Below are positions 19,964 through 29,240 of a stretch of 64,000 nucleotides of DNA, piece after piece. The notes under the pieces were generated by a model. It was not told where the DNA came from, searched no databases, and was given only the letters and a program-made list of their open reading frames with translations. Each line of letters begins with the position of its first letter. Within the stretch, counting starts at the first letter, position 1. Where the stretch lies: positions 372,001-436,000 of the forward strand of contig OZ244883.1 in assembly GCA_965221375.1 (NCBI GenBank), read 5' to 3'. The translations under genes and the position numbers were made by a program. Source of the DNA: Poriferisulfidus sp965221375 (GTDB lineage Bacteria; Pseudomonadota; Gammaproteobacteria; Poriferisulfidales; Poriferisulfidaceae).

Positions 19964-20235
19964 GGTTCGGCACCCTCCTCAAAACCACTCCCGAACAAAT
20001 CCAAGATGGCCTGCATGGCTTCGGCTTCGTCGTCTCCACTGACAAATAATTTCACTTCAGTGCCATGGGTGGCCGCCAGCATCATGACGCTGATGACACT
20101 TTTGGCATTGGCCCGCTGACCGTTTTTTTCGATCTCCACACTGGCCTGATAAGCCCCGGCAGTGCGAACCAGTTTGGCGGCGGCCCGGGCGTGGATGCCC
20201 AGCTTGTTGACGACTTTGGCTTCGGCTTCAATCAC
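19954..20235 (-). CDS. ptsH: HPr phosphocarrier protein
   Basis: 93 aa with the phospho-His at residue 15 (GIHARAAAKLV) and Ser46 in AKSVISVM, the site that HPr kinase uses in other bacteria. It passes phosphate from EI to the EIIA-type proteins encoded next to it. It overlaps the upstream EIIA gene by 4 bp. No hprK was seen in the window. Confidence 0.92.
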   Translation of the reverse strand: MIEAEAKVVNKLGIHARAAAKLVRTAGAYQASVEIEKNGQRANAKSVISVMMLAATHGTEVKLFVSGDDEAEAMQAILDLFGSGFEEGAEPCP

Positions 20236-20633
20236 AATACTTCTCCCACTTCAATGACGACGCCGGCCCGGGCGTTGGAAGCCAGGCTCTCCGCCAGTTG
20301 CGAACGGCTTTGGCGGGGCATGTTGAACAATCGGACCACCATCGGCAGATTAATGCCGGAGATCAGGGTCGTATCCGGATATTCCAAAAGCATGCGACGG
20401 GCGAGGTTGTAAGGAGTTGCGCCGTACAAATCGCTAAGAATCAAAAGACCGTCGCGGCAGTCCAAAGAGGCGCGCAGTTTTTTTAGATCCTCGAAAGCCG
20501 CGTCTAAATTGCAGTCTTCAATGACGCCGTAACAGGCCAAGTTTTCCGGCGGCGCCGCAAAAATCACTGTCGCCATCTCCACCAACTGCCGGCCCAACTC
20601 ACGGTGGGTCAGCGTGAGAACGCCGATACTCAT
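20232..20633 (-). CDS. PTS EIIA component, mannose/sorbose type
   Basis: 133 aa, start ATG at 20633; the frame is open further upstream but that part only mirrors rapZ. The opening IGVLTLTH puts the phospho-His at residue 10, as in EIIA-Man, and the glycine-type motif LYGATPYN follows. It is encoded as a single domain with no EIIB, EIIC or EIID, as in other proteobacteria where this EIIA has a regulatory role. It overlaps rapZ and ptsH by 4 bp each. Confidence 0.85.
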   Translation of the reverse strand: MSIGVLTLTHRELGRQLVEMATVIFAAPPENLACYGVIEDCNLDAAFEDLKKLRASLDCRDGLLILSDLYGATPYNLARRMLLEYPDTTLISGINLPMVVRLFNMPRQSRSQLAESLASNARAGVVIEVGEVL

Positions 20634-21496
20634 CCGGAGGTCTCCAGATCGCGGTGCCGCACCGTCAACTGCAAGGCGGAGTCTTCCGCCAGGCGCCGGT
20701 GCAGTTGCTCGACCAGATAAACGGAACGGTGCTGGCCGCCGGTGCAGCCGATGGAAATATTCAGGTAGTGGCGGCTGGCGCTGAGAAAAGAAGGAATCCA
20801 GCGCTGCAGCAGTTGATGCAGTTCCTCCAGCATGGCGCAGGCTTGAGGTTGTGCGTCCAAATAAGCCTGCACATTCGCGTCGACGCCGCTGCTTGAGCGA
20901 AGCTCGGGCACCCAATGCGGATTGGGCAGGCAACGCGAATCAAACACAAAATCCGAATCGCTGGGCACGCCGTTGCGGTAGGCAAACGACTGCAGCTGTA
21001 CCGACATGGGCGTCTGGTCCAGTTTCAGCAATTCGCGCAAGCGGCTGCGCAATTCGTGGACGTTGGTGCGGGACGTGTCCAGACGCAGGTCGGCCAAATT
21101 AGCGATTGGAGCGAGATATTCGCGCTCCCGCTGTACCGCCAACGCCAGCGTGCGCTCGCCGTTGGCCAGCGGATGGCGGCGGCGGGTTTCGTTGAAACGA
21201 CGAATCAAAGTATCTTGATCGGCATCCAGAAACAGGACGGTGACTTTGCACGGCAATTGCTGCAGCTGCGCCAGAATATCGGGGAAACGTTCCAGGTCCG
21301 CAGGCTGGGCGCGGGCATCCATGCTGATCGCCGCCTGCTTGGGATATTGGGAATCCGGGTGCAGCAGCAGTTGGGCGTATTCCAGCAGCATCGACGCCGG
21401 CATGTTGTCGACGCAGTGGGCGCCGTGGTCCTCCAAAGTGTCCAGGGCAACGGATTTCCCGGAGCCGGACAGGCCGCTGACAATGAGCAACTGCAT
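20630..21496 (-). CDS. rapZ: RNase adapter / nucleotide-binding protein RapZ
   Basis: 288 aa with the P-loop GLSGSGKS at residues 8-15 and the C-terminal region (CTGGQHRSVY) of the family. In enterobacteria RapZ guides RNase E to the GlmZ sRNA and so controls glucosamine-6-phosphate synthesis; here only the family can be stated. It lies 5 bp downstream of ptsN, the standard order. Confidence 0.93.
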   Translation of the reverse strand: MQLLIVSGLSGSGKSVALDTLEDHGAHCVDNMPASMLLEYAQLLLHPDSQYPKQAAISMDARAQPADLERFPDILAQLQQLPCKVTVLFLDADQDTLIRRFNETRRRHPLANGERTLALAVQREREYLAPIANLADLRLDTSRTNVHELRSRLRELLKLDQTPMSVQLQSFAYRNGVPSDSDFVFDSRCLPNPHWVPELRSSSGVDANVQAYLDAQPQACAMLEELHQLLQRWIPSFLSASRHYLNISIGCTGGQHRSVYLVEQLHRRLAEDSALQLTVRHRDLETSG

Positions 21497-21501
21497 GGCG
21501 T

Positions 21502-21957
21502 TCAGGCAGCCAATGCGCTCAGCAGTGCTTTCGGATCGGTTTGTTCCCGAAGCGTCCGCACGTGGTCTGGGTTCTGCAGCAGGGTTGCCAGCTCCCCCAG
21601 CAGCTTGACATGCTCATCCGGGGACTGCTCCGTTACGGCCAGGGCCACAAAAATATCGACCGGCTGGCCATCCTCGGCATCGAAGTCCACGCCTTCGGTC
21701 AGCGTGAGAAGGGCGGCGGCGCTGTGGCCCGCGGATTTGAGCCGACAGTGGGGGATGGCGATGCCGCCTCCCAGGCCGGTGCTACCGAGTTGTTCGCGTT
21801 CGGTCAGGTACTCCAACAGCAGGTCGGAGTCCGTATCATCTTCATGGTAACTGAGGGCCAAAGCATCGCTGAGCGCTTGCAGGGCGCGCTTTTTGCTGCC
21901 AACACGCTGCTGGAGAAGCACGTTGTTGGGCCGCAACAGTTCAAGCACGCCTGGCAT
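21502..21957 (-). CDS. ptsN: PTS IIA-like nitrogen regulatory protein
   Basis: 151 aa EIIA-Ntr, with the phospho-His at residue 70 in GGGIAIPH. It is usually phosphorylated by EI-Ntr and NPr and regulates potassium, phosphate and envelope functions. Here the neighbouring EI and HPr are the likely donors. It is 7 bp downstream of hpf. The usual upstream partner rpoN is missing from the cluster. Confidence 0.93.
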   Translation of the reverse strand: MPGVLELLRPNNVLLQQRVGSKKRALQALSDALALSYHEDDTDSDLLLEYLTEREQLGSTGLGGGIAIPHCRLKSAGHSAAALLTLTEGVDFDAEDGQPVDIFVALAVTEQSPDEHVKLLGELATLLQNPDHVRTLREQTDPKALLSALAA

Positions 21958-21964
21958 GCAGGCC

Positions 21965-22285
21965 TCAGCTCAGTTGATGATGGGTAATCTGGTCCTGGTG
22001 ATGATCCTTGCGCTTTTCCTTGTACTTGAGAAGTTGCCGATCCAGTTTGCTGACCATTTGGTCGATCGCGGCGTACATGTCTTCATGTTTGGCGTGGGCG
22101 TGTACTTGTTGCTGCCGCACATGCAAAGTGGCTTCGGCGCAGTGGGTGTCGTGTTCGACCGACAGAGTAATTTGGCTGGTGATCACGTCCTCAAAATGGC
22201 GGGTGAGGCGTTTGAACTTGGTTTCGATACAGTCGCGAATGGAAGCCGTAATGTCAAGATGATGTCCCGTGATCTTTAGATTCAT
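21965..22285 (-). CDS. hpf: Ribosome hibernation promoting factor, short form
   Basis: 106 aa of the HPF/RaiA family, which binds the small ribosomal subunit and inactivates ribosomes in stationary phase. The N-terminal sequence (LKITGHHLDIT) and the length match the short form. The ATG at 22285 has GGGGAG eight bases upstream; an in-frame TTG at 22291 is less likely. It sits between lptB (75 bp away) and ptsN. Confidence 0.92.
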   Translation of the reverse strand: MNLKITGHHLDITASIRDCIETKFKRLTRHFEDVITSQITLSVEHDTHCAEATLHVRQQQVHAHAKHEDMYAAIDQMVSKLDRQLLKYKEKRKDHHQDQITHHQLS

Positions 22286-22360
22286 AATCAAAACTCCCCA
22301 AAAGTTTTCAACCTAATTATATAGGGCGACGATAACCCTTCGATTCCGAAGAATGGCGGT

Positions 22361-23083
22361 TCAGAGTCTGAAATCGGTGCCCAAATAAGCTTCGCGTACT
22401 TGAGAATCCGCAAGAATTTCTTCCGTCTCCCCGGCCGCAATAATGCGGCTGTCGGACAGGATATAGGCGTGGTCGCAGATGCTGAGCGTCTCGCGCACAT
22501 TGTGGTCGGTGATGATGATGCCGATGCCCTGAGCGCGCAGGCGCTGAATGATGGCTTTGATGTCGGCGACGTGCAGCGGATCAATGCCGGCGAAGGGTTC
22601 GTCCAGAAGCATGAACGCGGGTTCCGTCGCCAGCGCCCGGGCGATTTCAACGCGGCGCCGCTCACCTCCGGAAAGCGAGTAGCCGTAATGATGACGCAAG
22701 GCGCCGATGGAGAACTCTTCCAACAATACTTCCAGACGCTCCTGCCGCGCTTTGGGAGCGAGGGAGGTCTGCTCCAGAGTCGCCAGAATGTTGTGCTCGA
22801 CCGTCAGGCGGCGGAAAATGGAAGGTTCCTGGGGCAGGTAGCCGATCCCCAAACGGGCGCGGGCGCTCATGGAGAGGGACGTCAAATCCTTGCCGTTGAG
22901 CAGAATCTGTCCCCGGTCGCACGGCACGAGGCCGGCAATCATATAAAAACAGGTGGTTTTGCCGGCTCCGTTGGGGCCGAGCAATCCAATCACCTGGTGG
23001 TCATGCGCGGTCAGGGTGACGTCGGAGACCACCGAGCGGCTGCGGTAGGATTTGCACAGATCGACCGCCTGGAGTTCGGCCAT
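22361..23083 (-). CDS. lptB: LPS export ABC transporter ATP-binding protein
   Basis: LptB powers extraction of LPS by LptFG. 240 aa with Walker A GPNGAGKTT at 36-44, the signature LSGGERRR near 137, Walker B FMLLDEP near 158-164 and the switch His in ITDHNV. Its start overlaps the stop of the upstream fused lptC-lptA by one base. Normally rpoN follows it; here hpf does. Confidence 0.95.
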   Translation of the reverse strand: MAELQAVDLCKSYRSRSVVSDVTLTAHDHQVIGLLGPNGAGKTTCFYMIAGLVPCDRGQILLNGKDLTSLSMSARARLGIGYLPQEPSIFRRLTVEHNILATLEQTSLAPKARQERLEVLLEEFSIGALRHHYGYSLSGGERRRVEIARALATEPAFMLLDEPFAGIDPLHVADIKAIIQRLRAQGIGIIITDHNVRETLSICDHAYILSDSRIIAAGETEEILADSQVREAYLGTDFRL

Positions 23084-24126
23084 CAGGGCGTGTCCACTTG
23101 CAACTGCAGTTTGATGCGATCCTGGGATTCGCCGTCGGCTGCAGTCTCCAGGCGCTCTTCGTCAATCAAATAAGTCAAGTGCTCGCCGGTAAATTCGTGG
23201 TCGCCGACCCGCATGTGCACATCTTCTTTGAGGATGGCGCGATTCTGCGTCAACTGATAAAGAATATCGCCGGCGCGCGCCTGCAGGCGCTGCCCGGATT
23301 CGAGGGTCTGGTTCCAGACGGCATGACCGACCGCATGCAGCGTCTGGATTCGCTCATCATCCGAATGCGCGGTCAACTTGTCCGCCTGCAGCACCATGTC
23401 GCCGAGAGTGGCGCGGACATTGCCGTGATAAACGTAAATCTTGCGGCGTGTATCCCACTCCATTCGATCGGCCGAAAGATCCAGGGTATGGGTGGATGCC
23501 TCCTCGGCATGGGCGGCATCAAAGACCTGTTCCACTAGGCGCGCCAGGGTTTCATAAGTGGGCGGATGGGCTCGGTCCGGGAACTGTCGGGCGCGCACGT
23601 CGTGGATTAATGTCCCGGCCTCTTCATGCAGGCGATAGTCCAGACCGATTCCCTGCATCACCGCTTCCGGCTGGCTTAGCTGCACCGGGGCGTCCGTGCG
23701 AATGCGCTGTCGTTCGGTGTCCAGCGTCAGGGCGCGACCGCGCATCAGCACAGGCGCGTGATGGTCGCTCTGCAGCAGCACCTCCACGGCATCGTGCAGG
23801 ATAATCTCCAGATCACGAATCTCGCCGCGTAGGGAAGCGGCCCAGGAATCGGCGAAGGCCGGCTCCTGCCACTGTATGTAGGGCTCCTCCAAAAGGATAT
23901 GCGAATCCTCGGAATATTGGTCCAGATGCGTGGCGATGACTCGATAAAGCAGTTGTCCCTGCGCGTCCCGCATCCAGTAGCGCACATCGGTGTAACTGCT
24001 TTCGGCCTCAGGGTCGCCAATGGTGGAATAAGAGGCGGTTGGCGCAGGGTTGGATGACCAGGGCTGCCATCCCCAGAGGATGCCGGCCACTGCCAGGGCA
24101 AAGATCGTGACAAGCAAAGGTTTCAT
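23083..24126 (-). CDS. Fused LptC-LptA LPS transport protein
   Basis: One continuous 347 aa frame takes the place of the two usual genes. Residues 3-20 form a membrane anchor. Residues about 45-182 match LptC (YWMRDAQGQLLYRVIA, then a second strand pair with RIRTDAPVQLSQP and GIGLDYRLHEEAGTL). After a linker with Pro and Ala, residues about 214-330 match LptA (LDLSADRMEWDTRRKIYVYHGNVRA and QADKLTAH in the usual order). LptA's own signal peptide is absent, as expected if export depends on the LptC anchor. I chose the ATG at 24126, which overlaps kdsC by 4 bp. In the standard Lpt system these are separate periplasmic bridge parts; the fusion would tether the bridge to LptB2FG. Confidence 0.85.
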   Translation of the reverse strand: MKPLLVTIFALAVAGILWGWQPWSSNPAPTASYSTIGDPEAESSYTDVRYWMRDAQGQLLYRVIATHLDQYSEDSHILLEEPYIQWQEPAFADSWAASLRGEIRDLEIILHDAVEVLLQSDHHAPVLMRGRALTLDTERQRIRTDAPVQLSQPEAVMQGIGLDYRLHEEAGTLIHDVRARQFPDRAHPPTYETLARLVEQVFDAAHAEEASTHTLDLSADRMEWDTRRKIYVYHGNVRATLGDMVLQADKLTAHSDDERIQTLHAVGHAVWNQTLESGQRLQARAGDILYQLTQNRAILKEDVHMRVGDHEFTGEHLTYLIDEERLETAADGESQDRIKLQLQVDTP

Positions 24127-24593
24127 GACGCAAGCAACCAGTCGCACACGTCGCGCACAGCACCCTGTCCGCCCGCGTGGGGGGTCACCCAATCAGCAAC
24201 TTCTCGGGCCGGATTGCGCGCATCCGCCACGGCGACTCCCATGCCGGCAGCCTGCAGCAGGGGCACATCCCCGCGGTCGTCGCCGAGGCAGACGGCCTGC
24301 TCCCAACGATAGTCCAAACGTTCCAGCACTTCGCACGCTCGGGCATATTTATCCGAGCAGTCGAGGTGAATTTCCTGAATCCCCAGAGCCTGCAGACGGG
24401 CATGAGTGGCGGCGCTGGGACGGGAACTGATGACCACGATTTGAATGCCGGCGGCAAGCACGTCGACCAGTCCCTGGCCGTCATGCACATGAAAGCTTTT
24501 GGTTTCGGTGCCATCCTCGGACAAATAAAGGCGGCCATCGGTCAAGACGCCGTCGACATCCAAAATCAGCACTTTGACTTGCTCGGGAGTCAT
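24123..24593 (-). CDS. kdsC: 3-deoxy-D-manno-octulosonate 8-phosphate phosphatase
   Basis: HAD-superfamily phosphatase of 156 aa, the short tetrameric KdsC type without a cap domain. Asp12 and Asp14 in LDVDGVLTDG are the nucleophile and acid; SSRPS and GDDRGDVPLL are the later HAD motifs. It makes free Kdo. It overlaps kdsD upstream and lptC-lptA downstream by 4 bp each. Confidence 0.94.
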   Translation of the reverse strand: MTPEQVKVLILDVDGVLTDGRLYLSEDGTETKSFHVHDGQGLVDVLAAGIQIVVISSRPSAATHARLQALGIQEIHLDCSDKYARACEVLERLDYRWEQAVCLGDDRGDVPLLQAAGMGVAVADARNPAREVADWVTPHAGGQGAVRDVCDWLLAS

Positions 24594-25570
24594 CGAATGC
24601 CCGCCGCGATTAAATCATGCATATTGAGCGCCCCCACCAACTCCTTCTTCTGCATGACGGGCACGGCGTTGAAACGTCGATCGCGCATACGATGCAGCAC
24701 ATCAGCGGCCAGTTCATCCGGAGCAGCGACCTGGAAATCTCGGGTCATGGCCTCTTCGATTGGGGTGCGATGAATATCGACGGCTTCCGCCAGACTGCGC
24801 CGCAGATCGCCATCGGTGAAAACGCCGATTAATTGCCCGCCGTCATCCAATACGGTGGTCATGCCTAGGCCCTTCTCGGAAATTTCCGGCAAGGCGTCGC
24901 GCAACAGAGTGCCGGCACGGACTTGGGGAATGTCGGCGCCACTGCGCATGATGTCGCCGACGGTGGTCAACAGACGCCGGCCCAAGCTGCCACCTGGGTG
25001 GTTGTGCGCAAAATCCTCGGCGCGGAATCCGCGAATTTCCATCAACGCAATGGCCAGCGCATCGCCAATCGCCAAAGTGGCGGTGGTGCTGGAGGTTGGG
25101 GCCAGATTCAACGGGCATGCCTCGCGTTCTATCTGCAGCTCCAGGTGCAGATCGGCGGCAGTTGCCAGGGTTGATTCATGCTCGCCCGTAATCGCAATCA
25201 GCGGCGCTCCGATCCGGCGCAAGATCGGTAACAGGCCGATCAGTTCCGGCGTTTCGCCCGAGTTGGACAGCGCCAGCACCACATCGTCGGTACGGATCAT
25301 GCCGAGATCGCCGTGACTGGCTTCGGCAGGATGCACAAAAAATGCCGGACTGCCGGTACTGGCGAAAGTGGCGGCGATTTTTTGTCCGACGTGGCCGGAT
25401 TTTCCGATACCGATCACAATAATGCGGCCCTTGCAGCTGCCCAACAGGCGACAGCAGTCGGCGAATACATGATTCATGTGCTCGGCCTGGGCGCGCACGG
25501 TATCGGCTTCCAGATTCAGCACGTCTTGGGCGAGCGCCAGAATGTCCGAAGTGTCAGTTTCGCGATTCAT
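24590..25570 (-). CDS. kdsD: Arabinose-5-phosphate isomerase
   Basis: KdsD converts ribulose-5-phosphate to arabinose-5-phosphate for Kdo synthesis. The 326 aa protein has an SIS domain (about 40-170, with GIGKSGHVGQKIAATFAS) followed by two CBS domains (about 205-325). The frame extends upstream to 25621, but the ATG at 25570 overlaps the antiporter stop by 4 bp and gives the family N-terminus. Confidence 0.94.
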   Translation of the reverse strand: MNRETDTSDILALAQDVLNLEADTVRAQAEHMNHVFADCCRLLGSCKGRIIVIGIGKSGHVGQKIAATFASTGSPAFFVHPAEASHGDLGMIRTDDVVLALSNSGETPELIGLLPILRRIGAPLIAITGEHESTLATAADLHLELQIEREACPLNLAPTSSTTATLAIGDALAIALMEIRGFRAEDFAHNHPGGSLGRRLLTTVGDIMRSGADIPQVRAGTLLRDALPEISEKGLGMTTVLDDGGQLIGVFTDGDLRRSLAEAVDIHRTPIEEAMTRDFQVAAPDELAADVLHRMRDRRFNAVPVMQKKELVGALNMHDLIAAGIR

Positions 25571-26517
25571 ACAGAACTCATCATGCGTTGCGCCACCCAA
25601 CCCAGATAGGTTATATAGCATAACAACAGGAAAAGAGCGCCGCCCCGCCGAAGTTCAAGCGCTTTGGAACGCAGCAGCAGGCCTGCAAGTAAAACCGTCA
25701 GTACCAGCATGACGGTCGCATCGCGCCACAGGTCCGGTGAGGTTGAAAAAGGGCGGATCACCGCGGGCAGGCCCACCACCCCCAAGGTATTGAACAAATT
25801 GGAGCCGACGACATTGCCCATAATCAAGTGACTTCCCTGCGCCCGTCGAATGGAGGCCAGGGCTGCGGCCAGTTCAGGGAGAGATGTGCCAATGGCGACA
25901 ACCGTCAAACCAATCAGCAATTCGTCAATTCCGGATGCCCGTGCCAGTCCGATCGCGCCCCAAACCAAAACCCAGGCGCTGCTCAATAACAAAACCAGCC
26001 CAAGCAGTGTGACGGCAAGCGCAATCGGCAGGGTATTCAGTCGGGGGGCCTCCGGGATGTTCGGAGTAGAGGCGTTTCGGCGTGTGGTCCACAAAATAAT
26101 GACGATCAGCGCGACCAAAAGCAGACCGCCTTCGAGTCGAGTCAACGCCGAATCCATCAGGGCGACGAAAACTCCCGCGGTGCCCAGCAGAATCAACGGG
26201 AGGTCGCGGCGCAAGGTCTGGGATTCGGCTCGAAGAGGCGCGAGAAGGGCGGAGATCCCGAGAATCATGGCGATGTTGGCGATATTGGAGCCGAAGGCGT
26301 TCCCGATGGCGATGCCTCCGCTGCCGCGGGCCGCCGCGGTGGCCGAGACCAACAGTTCCGGCAGACTGGTGCCAAAGCCCAACACAACAACACCGATGGT
26401 GAAAGCGGAGACGTGCAGGTGCAGCGCCAGGGCGATGGCGCCGTCGATAAGACGCTGGGCGCTCCAGGCTAAAGCGGCGAGCCCGCCGGCGATGGCCAGG
26501 AGATACAGGGTCAGCAT
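25567..26517 (-). CDS. yrbG: Calcium/sodium antiporter, YrbG family
   Basis: A 316 aa membrane protein built of two inverted halves of the Na/Ca exchanger family, each with the ion-binding motif: GFGTSLPELLVSATAA in the first half and AIGTSLPELAAALAS in the second. It heads the minus-strand run that continues through kdsD, in the same position as in E. coli. The 209 bp between it and the divergent RND exporter must hold promoters in both directions. Confidence 0.92.
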   Translation of the reverse strand: MLTLYLLAIAGGLAALAWSAQRLIDGAIALALHLHVSAFTIGVVVLGFGTSLPELLVSATAAARGSGGIAIGNAFGSNIANIAMILGISALLAPLRAESQTLRRDLPLILLGTAGVFVALMDSALTRLEGGLLLVALIVIILWTTRRNASTPNIPEAPRLNTLPIALAVTLLGLVLLLSSAWVLVWGAIGLARASGIDELLIGLTVVAIGTSLPELAAALASIRRAQGSHLIMGNVVGSNLFNTLGVVGLPAVIRPFSTSPDLWRDATVMLVLTVLLAGLLLRSKALELRRGGALFLLLCYITYLGWVAQRMMSSV

Positions 26518-26725
26518 CAGAATTTAAGAACGCGGGCCAACAGCAAACAAGAGGCTGTCGGGCCGATATCAGGCAGGCGCAAAGTTATGAAAGGCAAGGC
26601 GATTATATCGCCTCCCCAGACCGAATCCACCTGGGCGGGGCCGACTGTCGGGCTGTATTTCCTGCTCCGACTCTTTCGCAGGCAACATAAAATAGGCACC
26701 GTTCAATTGGTGTTTTTCTGAATCC

Positions 26726-29209
26726 ATGCTTGATTTTCTGCGGCGCCATTACGACCGCCTGGTGCTGGATGTGCCTTGGGTGGCTCTGTTGCTGTTGGCA
26801 TTGGGCGTGGGTTTCATGGCGACGCAGGCGACCGATTTTCGTTTGGATGCATCCGCCGATTCTCTTTTGTTGGAAGACGACCAGGACCTGCGTTATTTCC
26901 GCACTCTCGCTGATCGCTTCGGCGGCCAGGAGCTGCTGATCGTCACGTATCAGCCGCCCCAACCGATGTTGGACCCGAAGACGTTGGAGCACTTGGATGC
27001 ATTGCGCGGGGAATTGCTGGCGCTGCCGGCGGTTCGCGACGTGGTGAGCATTCTGGATGTGCCTTTGTTGAATTCGCCGCCGATTGATTTCTCCGAACTG
27101 GGCTATACCACCCGCACATTGCGGGATGCGGAGACGGACCGGGAACTGGCGCAGCAGGAGTTGATGCGCAGCCCGTTCTACAGCGAGATGCTCATGAGTC
27201 CGGATGGGCGGACCACTGCGCTGGTGGCCATGCTGAAGGAGGATACCGTCGGCGAGGAGTTGTTGGATTCCCGCACCCAACTGCGAGATGCGCGGCGAGA
27301 AGGGCGCTTGGATGCACAGGGGCGACAGCAGCTGGCGGAAGTCACGCGACGTTATGCGGATCATTCTGCCGTCATGGCGCAACGGCGCGCCGAGAATGTT
27401 GCTGCCGTGCGGGCGGTTTTGGACCGCTATCGGGGAGAGGCCAGGATATTTTTAGGTGGCGTTTCCATGATTGCCTCCGACATGATCGATTTTATCGATC
27501 GGGATTTGCATGTGTTCGGGGCGACGGTTTTCGCCTTTTTGGTGGGCATGCTGGCGGTCATTTTTCGCCGTTGGCGCTGGATCGCCTTGCCTTTGCTGGG
27601 TTGCTCGGCAGCCGTCATCCTGATGATGGGCACATTGGCCCTGGCGCGTTGGCCGGTGACGGTGATTTCTTCGAATTTTGTGTCGCTGCTGCTGATCATC
27701 ACCATGTCCATGACGATTCATTTGATTGTGCGGTTTCGCGAGCTTCAAGCAAACGAATCCCAGGCGGAACTGCGCGATTTGATCCGTCGCGCCGTCCATT
27801 TCATGTTCATTCCGATCTTGTATTCAGCCTTGACCACGATGGTGGCCTTTACGTCGCTGCTGGTCAGCGGCATCCGTCCGGTCATTGATTTTGGCTACAT
27901 GATGACGGCGGGTGTGGCCATGGCGCTGGGCGTGATTTTCCTGTTGTTTCCGGCAGCATTGTCGTTGTTGCCTCGGGTACATGGCGAAGAGCGCGATTTC
28001 ACGCGGGGCGTGACTTTGGCGTTCGCACGTCTGACCGAACGTCATCGGCGACCCATTCTGGCGATTGCCGTCGTGTTGGCGGTGGTCAGCGCTTTTGGGG
28101 TGGCGCGTCTGGATGTGGAGAATCGCTTTATCGATTACTTTGACACGGAAACGGAAATCTACCAGGGCATGCTGGAGATTGACCGGCACCTGGGGGGAAC
28201 CACGACGCTGGACATCATTTTGGAAGCCGACCCCGAGGCCCAGGTGGTTGTGGAGGATGACGAGGATTTTTATGCGGAATTCGGTGAGGATCAGGGAGCG
28301 CCCGTCGGCTACTGGTTCAATCCCCTGCGCCTGCGGGAACTGCGCCGGGTGCATGACTGGCTGGATGCCCAGCCGGAAATTGGCAAGGTGCTGTCCTTGG
28401 ATACCATCGTGCGGATGGCGGAAAGCGTCAATGACGGCGAACCCCTGGATGACCTGAAAATCAGCGTGCTGCGCGAAGGGCTTTCGCATTTGCCCGAGGA
28501 CATGCAGGATGTATTGGTGCGCCCGTATAAATCCGAAGACGGCGACACCTTGCGGATTCAGTTGCGCGTAATCGATTCCGATCCGAACCTGCGTCGGGCG
28601 GAATTGCTGGAACGGGTGGATCGTTTCCTACGCACAGAAATGGACTACGACGATGAACGCTTCCGCCAAAGCGGTCTGCTGGTGCTCTACAACAACATGC
28701 TGCAGAGCCTGTTCGCGTCACAGATTCAGACCATTGGATTTGTGTTCTTGGCGATATTGGGCATGTTTTTGGTCTTGTTTCGCTCGCTGCGGTTGGCTTT
28801 AATTGCCATCCTGCCCAATATGCTGCCGGCGCTTCTGGTGTTGGGGGCGATGGGTTGGCTGGGTATTTCTTTGGATTTGATGACGATTACGATTGCTGCA
28901 ATCAGCGTCGGTATTGCGGTCGACAATACGATTCACTACATTGTTCGGTTTCGCCGAGAGTTTGCGGCCGACCAGGACTATCTGGCCACCATGTGGCGCT
29001 GCCACGGCAGTATCGGACGGGCCATGTACTACACCTCACTCACCATCATTGTGGGGTTTTCCATTTTGATGCTGTCGCAGTTCACGCCGACGTTTTACTT
29101 TGGTCTGTTTACCGGACTGGCGATGTTGACTGCGTTGCTGGCCTCGCTGACACTGTTGCCGGCCATGTTGCTCGCGCTACGGCCACTGGGACAGGGTCGG
29201 CGCCGTTAG
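26726..29209 (+). CDS. RND/MMPL-family exporter
   Basis: An 827 aa inner-membrane protein with RND layout: helix 1 near residues 17-35, a periplasmic loop to about 250, five or six helices to about 420, a second helix near 440, a second periplasmic loop (about 460-660), then a terminal helix bundle from about 670. It lacks the length and porter docking regions of AcrB-type pumps and resembles the MMPL/HpnN-like exporters of lipids or hydrophobic compounds. No membrane-fusion or outer-membrane partner is adjacent. Substrate unknown. It is divergent from yrbG. Confidence 0.85.
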   Translation: MLDFLRRHYDRLVLDVPWVALLLLALGVGFMATQATDFRLDASADSLLLEDDQDLRYFRTLADRFGGQELLIVTYQPPQPMLDPKTLEHLDALRGELLALPAVRDVVSILDVPLLNSPPIDFSELGYTTRTLRDAETDRELAQQELMRSPFYSEMLMSPDGRTTALVAMLKEDTVGEELLDSRTQLRDARREGRLDAQGRQQLAEVTRRYADHSAVMAQRRAENVAAVRAVLDRYRGEARIFLGGVSMIASDMIDFIDRDLHVFGATVFAFLVGMLAVIFRRWRWIALPLLGCSAAVILMMGTLALARWPVTVISSNFVSLLLIITMSMTIHLIVRFRELQANESQAELRDLIRRAVHFMFIPILYSALTTMVAFTSLLVSGIRPVIDFGYMMTAGVAMALGVIFLLFPAALSLLPRVHGEERDFTRGVTLAFARLTERHRRPILAIAVVLAVVSAFGVARLDVENRFIDYFDTETEIYQGMLEIDRHLGGTTTLDIILEADPEAQVVVEDDEDFYAEFGEDQGAPVGYWFNPLRLRELRRVHDWLDAQPEIGKVLSLDTIVRMAESVNDGEPLDDLKISVLREGLSHLPEDMQDVLVRPYKSEDGDTLRIQLRVIDSDPNLRRAELLERVDRFLRTEMDYDDERFRQSGLLVLYNNMLQSLFASQIQTIGFVFLAILGMFLVLFRSLRLALIAILPNMLPALLVLGAMGWLGISLDLMTITIAAISVGIAVDNTIHYIVRFRREFAADQDYLATMWRCHGSIGRAMYYTSLTIIVGFSILMLSQFTPTFYFGLFTGLAMLTALLASLTLLPAMLLALRPLGQGRRR

Positions 29210-29240
29210 GATAAAACCGGGGACTATCTAGTGTTGTGTC

